A DNA stretch of 64,000 nucleotides from assembly GCF_030687575.1 (NCBI RefSeq), contig NZ_CP117439.1, positions 682,001-746,000 of the forward strand, read 5' to 3'. This DNA is from Pseudomonas sp. FP2309 (GTDB taxonomy: Bacteria; Pseudomonadota; Gammaproteobacteria; Pseudomonadales; Pseudomonadaceae). Both the position numbers and the translations under genes were made by a program. The notes beneath the pieces were generated by a model. It was not told the origin of the DNA. It saw only the letters and a list, made by a program, of their open reading frames with translations, and made no database searches. This document shows positions 27,686 to 38,400 of the stretch, one piece after another (the stretch's first letter is position 1; every line of letters starts with the position of its first letter).

Positions 27686-29356
27686 TTACAGCGTTATGAC
27701 GGACTCAGTGGATTCCGGTGAAAAGATGGCACTTTGCTTTGATGTGCGTGCCGCTTGCACGCGGTTGCGTCCGGCCCCCTTGGCGCGGTACAGCGCTTCG
27801 TCGGCCTGGGCGGCCATCATCAGGCTGTCGGAGTCGTCGCGCAGTTCCACCACCCCGGCGCTGAACGTGCACCACAGATCCTGCGGCTGGGCCGGATAGT
27901 GGATTTCGGCAAAGCGCCCGCGGATCTCATCGAGCACCTGGCAGGCCGACTCCAGGTCGGTGTCGGGCATTACGATGGCGAACTCTTCACCGCCGTAGCG
28001 CCCGATATAGTCGGTCTTGCGCAAGCGCTGCTTGAGGAACAGCGCCAGGCTCTTGATCACGCGGTCACCCATGGGGTGGCCATGGCTGTCATTGACGCGC
28101 TTGAAGTGGTCGATGTCGAGCATGGCAAAGCTCAACGGCTTGTTCTCGCGGCGCGCGCGGAAGCTGCAGTCTTCGAGCAGTTGCAGGATATGGGTGTGGT
28201 TGTACAGCCCGGTCAGGCTGTCGCGCACCATCCGCGCCTTGAGGTGGCGGGCGCGGGCCGCGCGGTTGCGCACGGTGGTGATCAGGTGACGCGGCTTGAT
28301 CGGTTTGGTGAGGAAGTCGTCGCCGCCTTCGCTCATGGCGTCCAATTGTTTGTCCAGGTCGTCTTCGGCCGAGAGGTAAATGATCGGAACACTGACATAG
28401 CGGTCGTTGTGGCGTATCACCTTGGCCAACTCGGTACCGGTACAGGCCGGCATATACATGTCGAGGATAATCAGGTCGGGCTGAAAGTCCGCCAGTTCGG
28501 CCATGGCCTGGATCGGCTCGATCAAGGTGCGGGTGACAATGCCGGCGCTGTTGAGCAGGCGCTCGGTATGCAGGGCCTGGGCCCGCGAGTCGTCGATGAT
28601 CAGCACTTTGTAAGGCTCGTACTGGGCAATACAGGTGAGCACTTCGATTTTTTCCAGCAGGCTGGACGCTTCCAGGGTGCCGGTCAAAAACTCCTGGCCG
28701 CCAGCGCGCACAGCGGCCAGGCGGGTAGGCGTGTCGGTTTCATGCAGGCTGAAAAACAGCAGCGGCAGCTTATGTTCCAGGCCTTCCTGGGCTTCGGCGG
28801 CGAGCTTGAGGCCCAGGCCGGCACCGCAGAAGTCCACGTCCATCACAATGGCTGAAGGTAAACGCTCGGCCATGGAGGCACGAAACGCCGCCACGCTGTC
28901 CAGGGACTGGGCACTCATGCCAAAGAATTCGAGTTGCTTGGCCAGGCGCTCGGCACGGTCGTGATCGGCCAGCATCACGTAGATCGGCTTACGCATCGGC
29001 GGCAGGTAGGTTTGTTCGAGCAAGTCGCCCTGGCGCAGGCCGGTGCGGGACAAGCGCTGCATCAAGCGGTTGAGTTCGGTGATCAGTTGGCTGCTGAGGC
29101 GGCCGCGGTTTTCATCCACTGCCTTGAGCGACTCGCCGATATGCTGAGCCAGTTTGCCGTGCTCGGGCTGTTCAAAACGCTCGGCAAAGCGCAGTAGGCG
29201 CAAGTTTGCTTCGCTGAGTTCGGACAGGTCGGCGCCTGACCATTCGCTGCGCTGCAGGCGCTGCCAGATCTCAAGAATTTGACGTGCCTGATGAATCACC
29301 CGCTGGGCAAAATGTTGCTTGAGGCGCTCACGGCTGGGGTCTTCTGGCTCGTTCAT
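27686..29356 (-). CDS. gcbA: Response regulator diguanylate cyclase GcbA
   Basis: About 556 residues. In order: a helical N-terminus (1-105), a degenerate receiver (about 120-240, IVMDVDFCGAGLG), a second receiver (about 250-370) with LIIDDS and LIILDMYMPACTG, and a GGDEF domain with RYGGEEFAIVMPDT. An allosteric I-site RKTD lies five residues before GGEEF, so c-di-GMP product inhibition is likely. GcbA promotes attachment in P. fluorescens and P. aeruginosa; position beside ctpL and DUF2333 supports the name. ATG 29356 begins the conserved part; the ORF extends to ATG 29440, with a stretch that looks non-coding. Confidence 0.88.
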   Translation of the reverse strand: MNEPEDPSRERLKQHFAQRVIHQARQILEIWQRLQRSEWSGADLSELSEANLRLLRFAERFEQPEHGKLAQHIGESLKAVDENRGRLSSQLITELNRLMQRLSRTGLRQGDLLEQTYLPPMRKPIYVMLADHDRAERLAKQLEFFGMSAQSLDSVAAFRASMAERLPSAIVMDVDFCGAGLGLKLAAEAQEGLEHKLPLLFFSLHETDTPTRLAAVRAGGQEFLTGTLEASSLLEKIEVLTCIAQYEPYKVLIIDDSRAQALHTERLLNSAGIVTRTLIEPIQAMAELADFQPDLIILDMYMPACTGTELAKVIRHNDRYVSVPIIYLSAEDDLDKQLDAMSEGGDDFLTKPIKPRHLITTVRNRAARARHLKARMVRDSLTGLYNHTHILQLLEDCSFRARRENKPLSFAMLDIDHFKRVNDSHGHPMGDRVIKSLALFLKQRLRKTDYIGRYGGEEFAIVMPDTDLESACQVLDEIRGRFAEIHYPAQPQDLWCTFSAGVVELRDDSDSLMMAAQADEALYRAKGAGRNRVQAARTSKQSAIFSPESTESVITL

Positions 29357-29446
29357 ATCCTGACTACTAGTTTGGGGGGCATGCAGAGGTCGAACTGATG
29401 GCTCTATGCTAGCACCTCTTTTCGATCGTATGAGTGTCATACATCA

Positions 29447-29477
29447 ATTAACTGCGAGTCCCTGACATTCAGTTAAT
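29447..29477. promoter_or_regulatory. Inverted ATTAACTG/CAGTTAAT pair upstream of gcbA
   Basis: ATTAACTG (29447-29454) and CAGTTAAT (29470-29477) are perfect 8-bp inverted arms 15 bp apart, about 90 bp upstream of the chosen gcbA start and 180 bp upstream of the divergent DUF2333 gene. The arms share TTAACTG with the palindrome before flp. The gene-free stretch 29357-29656 holds the two divergent promoters; no other clear site was seen. The binding protein is unknown. Confidence 0.4.
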
Positions 29478-29656
29478 GACCAGGCGGTCGCGCAGCATAA
29501 ACAGCGTGCATCCTTTATAGTCGAACATCCCGCGCGCGCCAGTTTGATTAAAAGCCCCGCACTGGCGGGCACGATGGGGTAGGGTTGCGGTCGGAATGTT
29601 TGAACGCACGCCATCAATTCAAGTGCATGAACTCAAGTGATTGAAAGGATATCGCC

Positions 29657-30724
29657 ATGCTGGACTGGAAAAACCGTGCAGGCAGCGCCAAAGGCCCCGC
29701 CCCTGAGCCCAAGTCGGCCAACCGCAGCTATTTTCGTACAGTGCTGATGAGCCGGGCGGTGCTCAGCGTCCTCGGCCTGTACCTGTTGGCCACCGGTGCC
29801 CTGGGTTGGTACTGGAGCGAAGAGCCGGCACTGTTCCCGGTCCAGCAGAATGCGCAAATTGCTGCCGAGAAAGACGGCAAGCAAATGGTGCTGGGCTACA
29901 CCACCGTCGAAACCCTCAAAACCGTGGCCGGCACCTTGCTGAATAAACCCGGTGGCTATATTTCCAATGACCGTTTCCCGCCGGGCCTGTGGATGGACAA
30001 CATGCCCAGCTGGGAATACGGCGTGCTGGTGCAGGTACGTGACCTGACCCGCGCCTTGCGCAAAGACTTTGCCCGCTCCCAGTCGCAGTCGGCCGAAGAC
30101 GCTGACCTGGCCAAGGCCGAGCCGCGCTTCAACTTCGACAACAAGAGCTGGGTGCTGCCTTCCAGCGAGTCGGAATACCAGGAAGGCATCAATTCCCTGA
30201 GCCGCTATGAAGCCCGTCTGTCCGACCCGAACCAGCGCGGCGCGTTGTTCTACGCTCGTGCCGACAACCTGAACAACTGGCTGGGCGATGTCGCCACCCG
30301 CCTGGGCTCGCTGTCCCAGCGCCTGTCGGCCAGTGTCGGTCGGGTCAAATTGAACACCGCGCTGAAGACCGAAGCACTGGCACCGGGTCAAGCGCCGCAA
30401 GTCGATGAAGAAGTGGTGGAAACCCCTTGGATGCAGATCGACAACGTGTTCTACGAGGCCCGTGGCCAGGCGTGGGCCTTGTCCCACCTGCTGCGTGCCA
30501 TTGAAGTCGACTTTGCCGACGTACTGGCCAAGAAAAACGCCACCGTCAGCGTGCGCCAGATCATTCGTGAACTGGAAGCCTCGCAGGAACCGGTGTGGAG
30601 TCCTATGATTCTTAACGGCAGTGGCTTCGGTGTACTGGCGAATCATTCGCTCGTGATGGCCAACTACATTTCCCGAGCCAACGCTGCAGTGATCGATTTG
30701 CGTCAGCTCCTCAATCAGGGTTGA
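29657..30724 (+). CDS. DUF2333 family membrane protein
   Basis: A 355-residue protein with a basic cytoplasmic start, one membrane helix (about residues 31-52, VLSVLGLYLLATGALGWYW) and a large periplasmic domain, including NKPGGYISNDRFPPGLWMDN and NWLGDVATRLGSLSQRLSAS. This is the conserved DUF2333 family, function unknown, found beside gcbA and a NUDIX gene as in P. aeruginosa PA4842. ATG 29657 has AGGA 8 bases upstream. The TGA overlaps the ATG of the NUDIX gene. Confidence 0.88.
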   Translation: MLDWKNRAGSAKGPAPEPKSANRSYFRTVLMSRAVLSVLGLYLLATGALGWYWSEEPALFPVQQNAQIAAEKDGKQMVLGYTTVETLKTVAGTLLNKPGGYISNDRFPPGLWMDNMPSWEYGVLVQVRDLTRALRKDFARSQSQSAEDADLAKAEPRFNFDNKSWVLPSSESEYQEGINSLSRYEARLSDPNQRGALFYARADNLNNWLGDVATRLGSLSQRLSASVGRVKLNTALKTEALAPGQAPQVDEEVVETPWMQIDNVFYEARGQAWALSHLLRAIEVDFADVLAKKNATVSVRQIIRELEASQEPVWSPMILNGSGFGVLANHSLVMANYISRANAAVIDLRQLLNQG

Positions 30725-31247
30725 TGATGGACGCTACTCAAAAGGAGGCCGCCCACCGCGCGGCCTCCGATGCTGAACTGATCTGCTGGGTCGACGAGCA
30801 CGACAACCTGCTCGGCCACCTGGTCAGGTCCGACCTTCGCCAGCGCGGTCTGATCGGCCGCTGCACTTTTATCTTCCTGTTCAACACCAAAGGCGAGCTG
30901 TGTGTGCATCGGCGCACCTTGAGCAAGGCGCTGTACCCCGGTTTCTGGGACACGGCCGCCGGTGGCATGGTCGCGCGGGGGGAGAGTTATGCCCTGTCGG
31001 CGCAGCGCGAACTGGCTGAAGAGCTGGGCGTGAGCGGGGTGGAATTGATCGAGCATGATCATTTCTACTTCGAGGATGGTGACAGCCGTCTGTGGCCGTG
31101 TGGGATGGTCCCCTGTGTCTGCAACCCGAAGAAGTCATGGAGGCACGCTTTTTACCGATTGAAACGGTCCTGCAGGAGGCTGAGCAAAAGCCCTACTGCC
31201 CGGACGCTCAAGAGGGCTTGCGGCGCTATCTGGCCTCGCGTCGCTAA
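30724..31247 (+). pseudogene. NUDIX hydrolase, frameshifted near its C-terminus
   Basis: The first 124 residues read as a normal NUDIX protein: ELICWVDEHDNLLGHLVRSD, HRRTLSKALYPGFWDTAAGG, and an intact Nudix box GMVARGESYALSAQRELAEELGV. After DGDSRLW (ends 31095) the frame turns into a basic, atypical tail ending 31257. The expected C-terminus lies in another frame from GAT 31104: DGPLCLQPEEVMEARFLPIE, continuing to GLRRYLASRR and TAA 31245-31247. Only 8 bases lie between LW and DGP, where about 24 would be expected, so a 16-bp deletion is likely. ATG 30724 overlaps the DUF2333 stop. The protein may be inactive or altered; a sequencing error cannot be excluded. Confidence 0.82.
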
Positions 31248-31426
31248 AGTTGCATAAATTGGCGCCATTTGGCTCTTAGCAACTGAGCTTTTTGCCGTTA
31301 CACTGCGCGACTTTTCACCCGAGCCGCCTTGGCGGTTCGGTAGCGCTGCCCCTGCCTGAGTGGGGCTTCGCGGTCGGTGGCGGATAAGCGCGCCGATCAG
31401 TCTTCATCCTCCCAAGAGGATTGCCG

Positions 31427-31798
31427 GTGGCCAAAAAAGCCGCATCCTTCGCCGCCCTCGGTGGCCTGGTATTTTCCACCGACGCAGGTCGGCATTGCCC
31501 GGACTGTCGTCAGCCCGTGGACTCATGCACCTGCAAACAGACGCTGATCCCGCAAGGCGACGGTATTGCCCGCGTGCGACGCGAGAGCAAGGGCCGTGGC
31601 GGCAAGACGGTGACCACCATCACCGGCGTGCCGTTGGCCGAAGACGCGCTCAAGGACCTCGCCACGACGCTGAAAAAGCGCTGTGGCACCGGTGGCGCGT
31701 TGAAGGACGGGGTCATCGAGATCCAGGGCGATCACGTCGAGTTGCTGTTGGCCGAGCTGATCAAGCTCGGTTACAAGGCCAAGAAGTCCGGCGGCTGA
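31427..31798 (+). CDS. SUI1/YciH-like translation initiation factor
   Basis: A 123-residue protein of the eIF1/SUI1 family. The N-terminal part carries a CPDCRQPVDSCTCK metal-ribbon-like motif (residues about 25-37). The SUI1 fold follows, with RRESKGRGGKTVTTITGVPL, CGTGGALKDGVIEIQGDH and LIKLGYKAKKSGG. In bacteria the YciH protein affects start-site fidelity and stress translation. GTG 31427 is preferred because GAGGA lies 6 bases upstream; TTG 31421 is another in-frame option. It precedes speA as in P. aeruginosa PA4840. Confidence 0.88.
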   Translation: MAKKAASFAALGGLVFSTDAGRHCPDCRQPVDSCTCKQTLIPQGDGIARVRRESKGRGGKTVTTITGVPLAEDALKDLATTLKKRCGTGGALKDGVIEIQGDHVELLLAELIKLGYKAKKSGG

Positions 31799-31941
31799 AA
31801 GCCTCTTCCCGACCTGTGTCTAAACTCTGCCCTGCGCGTGAGGTCTACCTCCCTTGCAGGCAAATCGTCATTTTCATTCTTTAGACTGCGCCAGCCTCGA
31901 ACGAGAGGTGGCGCCTTCGCCTTCATTTATAGGGGACTTCG

Positions 31942-33855
31942 ATGTCCGTACGACGCACACGCAAAGACGATGGCAGCCAATGGACAGTTGCGGACAGCCG
32001 CAGTGTTTACGGGATCCGCCATTGGGGGGCCGGGTATTTCGCGATCAATGACGCCGGTCGCGTTGAAGTCCGTCCGAACGGCCCGAACAGCACACCTGTC
32101 GACCTCTACGAGCAGGTCGATCAGTTGCGCAAAAGCGGCCTGTCGTTGCCCTTGCTGGTGCGCTTTCCCGACATCCTGCAGGACCGTGTCCGTCAGCTCA
32201 CCGGCGCCTTCGATGCCAACATCGAACGCCTGGAATATCAGAGCAAATACACCGCGCTGTACCCGATCAAGGTGAACCAGCAGGAAGCGGTGATCGAAAA
32301 CATCATCGCCACCCAGAACGTCTCCATCGGCCTGGAAGCCGGCTCCAAGCCTGAGCTGCTGGCGGTGCTGGCGCTGGCGCCGAAGGGCGGCACCATCGTC
32401 TGCAACGGTTACAAGGATCGTGAGTTCATCCGCCTCGCGCTGATGGGCCAGAAGCTTGGCCACAACGTATTTATCGTGATCGAGAAAGAATCCGAAGTCG
32501 GCCTGGTGATCGAAGAGGCCGCCAGCCTCAAGGTCAAGCCACAGGTGGGCCTGCGTGTGCGCCTGTCGTCCCTGGCGTCGAGCAAGTGGGCGGACACCGG
32601 CGGCGAGAAGTCCAAGTTCGGTTTGTCGGCGGCGCAATTGCTGTCCGTGGTCGAGCGCTTCCGCGCGGCGGGCCTGGATCAGGGCATTCGCCTGCTGCAC
32701 TTTCACATGGGCTCGCAGATCGCCAACCTGGCCGACTACCAGCACGGGTTCAAGGAAGCCATTCGTTACTACGGCGAACTGCGCAACCTCGGCCTGCCGG
32801 TGGATCACATCGACGTCGGTGGCGGCCTGGGCGTGGACTACGACGGTACGCACTCGCGTAACGCCAGCTCCATCAACTACGACATGGACGACTACGCCGG
32901 CGTGGTCGTGGGCATGCTCAAGGAATTCTGCGATGCGCAGAGCCTGCCGCACCCGCATATCTTCTCCGAAAGCGGCCGTTCCCTGACCGCGCACCACGCC
33001 ATGCTGGTGGTGCAGGTGACCGACGTCGAGAAACACAACGACGAAATCCCAAAGATCGAAAACAAGGAAAGCCTGCCGGAAACCGTGCAGTGGCTGGTGG
33101 ACCTGCTCGGCCCGACCGACATCGAGATGGTCACCGAAACCTACTGGCGCGCCACCCACTACATGAGCGACGTGGCCACCCAGTACGCCGACGGCAAACT
33201 GACCCTGGCCGAGAAAGCCCTGGCCGAACAGTGCTACTTCGCCGTATGCCGCCGCCTGCACAACTCGTTGAAAGCCCGCCAGCGCTCGCACCGCCAGGTG
33301 CTGGACGAACTCAACGACAAGCTGGCCGACAAGTACATCTGCAACTTCTCGGTGTTCCAGAGCCTGCCGGACACCTGGGCCATCGGCCAGGTGCTGCCGA
33401 TCCTGCCGCTGCACCGTCTCGACGAAGAGCCGCTGCGCCGCGCCGTGCTGCAAGACCTGACCTGCGACTCCGACGGCAAGATCAAGCAATACGTCGACGA
33501 GCAGAGCATCGAAACCAGCCTGCCGGTGCACGCCTTGAACGAGGGCGAAGACTACCTGCTGGGCATCTTCCTGGTCGGTGCCTACCAGGAAATCCTCGGC
33601 GATATGCACAACCTGTTCGGTGACACCGACTCGGTGAACATCTACCAGCGTGAAGACGGTTCGGTGTACAGCGCCGGGATCGAGACCCACGACACCATCG
33701 AAGACATGCTGCGCTACGTGCACTTGTCGCCCGAGGAGTTGATGACTCACTACCGTGACAAGTGCGCCAGCGCGAAAATCAGCGCCAGTGAGCGCACCCA
33801 GTTCCTGGATGCCTTGCGCCTGGGCCTGACGCGGTCTTCGTACCTGTCCTCGTAA
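31942..33855 (+). CDS. speA: Biosynthetic arginine decarboxylase
   Basis: A 637-residue PLP enzyme that decarboxylates arginine to agmatine, starting putrescine synthesis. The PLP lysine lies in [10 protein letters not shown] (about residue 110). [36 protein letters not shown] and [19 protein letters not shown] form the barrel's substrate and phosphate loops. Length matches the biosynthetic type of E. coli and P. aeruginosa (about 630-660). ATG 31942 has AGGGGA 7 bases upstream. A hairpin/REP region follows the stop. Confidence 0.95.
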   Translation: MSVRRTRKDDGSQWTVADSRSVYGIRHWGAGYFAINDAGRVEVRPNGPNSTPVDLYEQVDQLRKSGLSLPLLVRFPDILQDRVRQLTGAFDANIERLEYQSKYTALYPIKVNQQEAVIENIIATQNVSIGLEAGSKPELLAVLALAPKGGTIVCNGYKDREFIRLALMGQKLGHNVFIVIEKESEVGLVIEEAASLKVKPQVGLRVRLSSLASSKWADTGGEKSKFGLSAAQLLSVVERFRAAGLDQGIRLLHFHMGSQIANLADYQHGFKEAIRYYGELRNLGLPVDHIDVGGGLGVDYDGTHSRNASSINYDMDDYAGVVVGMLKEFCDAQSLPHPHIFSESGRSLTAHHAMLVVQVTDVEKHNDEIPKIENKESLPETVQWLVDLLGPTDIEMVTETYWRATHYMSDVATQYADGKLTLAEKALAEQCYFAVCRRLHNSLKARQRSHRQVLDELNDKLADKYICNFSVFQSLPDTWAIGQVLPILPLHRLDEEPLRRAVLQDLTCDSDGKIKQYVDEQSIETSLPVHALNEGEDYLLGIFLVGAYQEILGDMHNLFGDTDSVNIYQREDGSVYSAGIETHDTIEDMLRYVHLSPEELMTHYRDKCASAKISASERTQFLDALRLGLTRSSYLSS

Positions 33856-33864
33856 ATGAGGTGA

Positions 33865-33919
33865 CCCGGCTCCCGTGCGGGAGTCGGGCTTGCCCGCGAT
33901 GGCGTTGCCTCAGTGAGGC
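33865..33919. repeat. Hairpin plus REP-like element between speA and the MATE gene
   Basis: CCCGGCTCCC-GTGC-GGGAGTCGGG (33865-33888) forms a 10-bp stem with one G-T pair. It overlaps the REP core GCGGG-agtcgggcttg-CCCGC. A second small stem GCCTCA-g-TGAGGC lies at 33907-33919. Together they could end both convergent transcripts even though T-runs are absent. Confidence 0.6.
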
Positions 33920-33920
33920 T

Positions 33921-35264
33921 TCAGTTGCCTCCCAGCCACAGCCCTTGCCGATTCAGACGCCACGCAATCGCCCATAGCGTCAGGCTGCGCACTGCCATGA
34001 ACAGCAGGAAGGTTATCCACAATCCGTGGTTGCCCAGCCCCTGCAATGCCCAGGCAATCGGCAGCACCAGCAGCACCGTCAACAGCATACCGTTGCGCAT
34101 CTCCCGCGCGCGCGTGGCGCCGATAAACAGGCCATCGAGCAAATAACTCCATACCGCAATCAGCGGCAGCACCGCCAGGTAAGGCAGGTAGATGTCAGCG
34201 GTTTCGCGCACGCTGGGAATGTCGGTTTGCATGGCGATAAACAGGTGCCCGGCAACGCTGAACAGCAGGGCAAAACCGAGGCTGGCGATCAGCGACCAAC
34301 CACCGGCCACCACCAGTGAACGACGCAGGGACTGGCGGTCACGGGCACCAATGGCGTGGCCGCACAGGGCTTCCACGGCGTGGGCCAACCCGTCCAACGC
34401 ATGGGCCGTCAGCAGCAGGCCGTTGAGTAACAGCGCATTGGCCGCGACAGTGGCATCGCCCAGGCGTGCGCCTTGCACGGTGATCATGAAAAACACCGAT
34501 TGCAACGCCAGGCTGCGGATAAAGATATCGCGGTTGACCGCCAGCAATGGGCGCCAGTTTTGCCAGACCTTCAGCGCGGCCCAGACTAGGTGCCCAGGAT
34601 AAGCGCGCAGGGCTTTTTGCGTCAGCGCCAGGCCGAGCAGGGCGCCGGTCCATTCGGCGATCACCGAGGCGCGGGCCGAACCGACCACACCCCAGTCCAA
34701 ACCGAGCACGAACCACAGGTTGAGCGCGATGTTGACCGCGTTGGTGCTCAGCAGAATCGCCAGCGGTGCGCGGGCGTTCTGCGTGCCGAGGAACCAGCCG
34801 ACCAAGGCATAGCTGGCCAGCGCGGCTGGCAGGCCGAACAGGCGAGTGTGGAAGAAATCGCGGGTCAGTTGGTTCAGTTCGGGCGAGGGCTGCATCCATC
34901 CCAGTGCGAGATGGCTCAGGGGAATGCCCACGGTGCCCAGCAGCATCGCCAGGCCCAGCGCCAGCAGCAACCCTTGCAGCAGGATTTGCCGCAGGGCCGC
35001 GCCGTCATTGCGCCCGGCGGCCTGGGCGGCGAAACCGGTGGTGCCCATGCGCAGAAACCCCATGGCCCAGGCCAGGAAGGTATACAGGCTGGCCCCCACC
35101 GCCACGGCGCCCAGTTGGTGGGCATGGGGCAGGTGGCCGATGACCATACTGTCCACCAGCGCGACCAACGGCACCGAGATGTTCGACAGAATCATCGGCG
35201 CTGCCAGGGCCCATACGCGGCGATGGGTCGGGCGGTCGCGCCAGTCGGTGAGTAAGGTGGGCAT
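33921..35264 (-). CDS. MATE family efflux transporter (DinF/NorM type)
   Basis: A 447-residue inner-membrane protein with twelve hydrophobic segments. VWALAAPMILSNISVPLVAL and VDSMVIGHLPHAHQLGAVAV are the MATE N-terminal half; RSLALQSVFFMITVQGARLG begins the second half. Proteins of this family export cationic drugs or metabolites by Na+ or H+ antiport; the DinF group is most like this length and start. ATG 35264 has a perfect AAGGAG upstream; the ORF extends another 11 codons to 35297. It is convergent with speA. Confidence 0.88.
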   Translation of the reverse strand: MPTLLTDWRDRPTHRRVWALAAPMILSNISVPLVALVDSMVIGHLPHAHQLGAVAVGASLYTFLAWAMGFLRMGTTGFAAQAAGRNDGAALRQILLQGLLLALGLAMLLGTVGIPLSHLALGWMQPSPELNQLTRDFFHTRLFGLPAALASYALVGWFLGTQNARAPLAILLSTNAVNIALNLWFVLGLDWGVVGSARASVIAEWTGALLGLALTQKALRAYPGHLVWAALKVWQNWRPLLAVNRDIFIRSLALQSVFFMITVQGARLGDATVAANALLLNGLLLTAHALDGLAHAVEALCGHAIGARDRQSLRRSLVVAGGWSLIASLGFALLFSVAGHLFIAMQTDIPSVRETADIYLPYLAVLPLIAVWSYLLDGLFIGATRAREMRNGMLLTVLLVLPIAWALQGLGNHGLWITFLLFMAVRSLTLWAIAWRLNRQGLWLGGN

Positions 35265-35427
35265 GCAGTCTCCTTGAGGGAGCGGCATTGTAACCACGTA
35301 ACCTGAGCGTTCCCACGCGCTGTGAACCCGGCCACCCTCCGTCGGTCAATGTGACCAGCACCTCATCGGCCCCGCCCCGGCTGATATATAGTTCACTCCC
35401 CCGGTTACCTCTGACGACGAGTGCCCC

Positions 35428-38400
35428 ATGCTTAACAAAGGACTGTTCCTGGCCTGCGCGCTGGCCCTGCTGAGCGCCTGCGATTCTTCCGATAAACCCG
35501 CTGCACCTTCCGCGCCTGTGGCGGCCACGACCGCTGCGCCAAAACCGGTCAAGGCGGCGGTGGATGTGGCGGCGTTGAAACAACGCTATGCCGGGCGTGA
35601 ATTAAGCGTGGTGGACGTGTCCGAGGTGCAACTGGACGGGGCCAGCACCTTGTCGGTGAGCTTTTCCATCCCTCTGGACCCCGATCAGAAATTCGCCGAC
35701 AGGCTCCATCTGGTGGACAGCAAGTCCGGCAAGGTCGACGGCGCGTGGGAGCTGTCCGATAACCTTATGGAACTGCGCCTGCGCCACCTGGAGCCGCAGC
35801 GCAAGCTGGTGCTCACGGTGGATGCCGGGGTGAAAGCGGTCAACGAGAACACACTCGCCGCCGAGTACGTCGCCCGCCTGGAAACCCGTGACCTGCAAGC
35901 CACGGTCGGCTTTGCCAGCCGTGGCACCCTGTTGCCGACGCGCCTGGCCGAAGGCCTGCCGGTGATCGCGCTGAATGTCGACAAAATCGACGTCGAGTTC
36001 TTCCGCATCAAGCCCGAATCCCTGCCTGCGTTCCTGGCGCAGTGGGGGCGCAATACCAGCCTGCAAAGTTATGAGTCGCGCGAACTGCTGCCGTTGGCAG
36101 ATCTGGTCTATGGCGGGCGTTTTGACCTGAATCCGGCGCGCAACACCCGCGAAACCTTGCTGCTGCCGATCGCCGGCCTCAAGCAACTGCAGCAGCCGGG
36201 TGTGTACTTGGCGGTGATGCGCGCGTCGGGCACCTACAACTATTCGCAACCGGCGACGCTGTTCACCTTGAGTGACATCGGCCTGTCGGTGCACCGTTAT
36301 GCCAATCGCCTGGACGTGTTTACCCAGGCCCTCGAAGGCGGCAAGGCGCTGGATGGCGTGGACCTTGAGGTGCTGGATGCCGATGGCCGTGTGCTTGGCC
36401 AGGGCAAGACCGAGAAGGGTGGCCATGCCGAGCTGCCATTGCCGAAAAAAGCCCAGGTGCTGCTGGCAAAACAGGGCGAACAGACCAGTCTGTTGCGCCT
36501 GGACAGTGCGGCGCTGGACCTGGCCGAGTTCGATATCGGCGGCCAGCCGTCGCACCCGCTGCAGTTTTTTGTGTTCGGCCCACGGGACCTGTATCGCCCC
36601 GGCGAAACCGTGCTGCTCAACGCCCTGTTGCGCGACAAGGACGGCAACGCCGTCAAACCGCAACCGGTGAGCGTCGAAGTGCGTCGCCCGGATGAGCAAG
36701 TAAGCCGCAAATTTGTGTGGGATGCCGACGCGTCCGGCCTCTATCAATACCCACTGCAACTGGCCGGTGAAGCGCCTACCGGGCGCTGGCAACTGGTGTT
36801 CGACCTGGGCGACGGCAAACCGCAGCTGTATGAGTTTCTGGTCGAGGACTTCCTGCCCGAGCGCCTGGCGCTTGAACTCAAGGGCAGCGACACGGCGCTG
36901 AGCCCGACGGACAACCCGGTGATCCAGGTCGACGGCCGTTACCTCTATGGCGCGCCGGCGTCCGGTAATCGCATCAGCGGGCAAGTGTACGTGCGGCCGC
37001 TGCGAGAGGCGGTCAAGGCGCTGCCGGGTTACCAGTTCGGTTCCGTCACCGAAGAAGAGCTGAGCCAGGATTTCGAGCTGGACGAAAGCGTGCTGGATGC
37101 CAAGGGCCAGGAAAAAATCACCCTGGAGAGCAAATGGGCCGAGGCCAAATCACCGTTGCAATTGATCGTGCAAGCCAGCCTGCAAGAGTCGGGCGGCCGG
37201 CCGATCACCCGGCGCCTGGTGCAGCCGATCTGGCCGGCCAAGCAGTTGCCGGGGCTGCGTGGTCTGTTTGACGGCACCGAAACCAATGGTGATGGCCCGG
37301 CGGAATTCGAAGTGCTGCTGGCCAATCAGGACGGGCAGAAACTCGCCGCGCAACACCTCAAGGTGCGCCTGGTGCGCGAGCGCCGTGACTATTACTGGAA
37401 CTACTCGGACAACGACGGCTGGAGCTACCACTTCAACGAAAAATTCCTCAACCTCGACGAGCAGACCCTCAACATCAAGGCCGGTGACACCGCCAAGGTC
37501 AGTTTTCAGGTGGAGTGGGGCCCGTACCGCGTCGAAGTCGAAGACCCGCAGACCGGCTTGATCAGCAGCCTGCGCTTCTGGGCCGGCTACCAGGCCCAGG
37601 ACAACACCGAAGGCGGCGCCGTGCGCCCCGATCAGGTCAAGCTGGCGTTGGACAAACCGGCCTATGGCGACGGCGATACGGCCAATGTCACCGTAACACC
37701 ACCCGCGGCCGGCAAAGGCTACCTGTTGGTGGAGTCCGCCGAAGGGCCGCTGTGGTGGCAGGAAATCGACGTACCGGCTGAAGGCAAAAGCTTCGCGGTG
37801 AAGCTCGACCCGAAATGGTCGCGTCATGACCTGTACGTGAGCGCCCTGGTGATCCGTCCCGGTGAGCGCAAAGCCAATATCACCCCCAAACGCGCGGTGG
37901 GCCTGTTGCACCTGCCGTTGGACCGCTCCCAGCGCAAGCTTGGCGTGACCCTGACCGCGCCGGAAAAAATGCGCCCCAACCAACCGCTGACGGTGAAGGT
38001 CGCCGCCAAAAATGCTGACGGCAGCGTGCCCAAACAGGTGCATGTGCTGGTCGCGGCGGTGGACGTGGGCATCCTCAATATCACCGAATACCCGACCCCT
38101 GATCCGTACTCCAGCCTGTTCGGCCGCAAGGCCTACGGTGTCGACCAGTTCGACATCTATGGCCAACTGATCGAAGCCGGCCAGGGCCGTCTGGCCAGCC
38201 TGGCCTACGGCGGTGACGCGGCGCTGGCCAAGGGCGGCAAGCGCCCGGACACCAGCGTAACCATCGTCGCCCTGCAAAGCGCGCCGGTGGTGCTCAACGA
38301 CAAAGGTGAGGGCGAAGTCAGCGTCAATATTCCTGACTTCAATGGCGAGCTGCGCCTGATGGCCCAAGCCTGGAGCGATGACCGCTATGGCATGGCCGAA

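Noticed and set aside
31927..33750. 607-residue open frame antisense to speA
   Set aside because: It mirrors speA codons, is His/Val/Gln-rich with no family sequence, and is a typical high-GC shadow frame.
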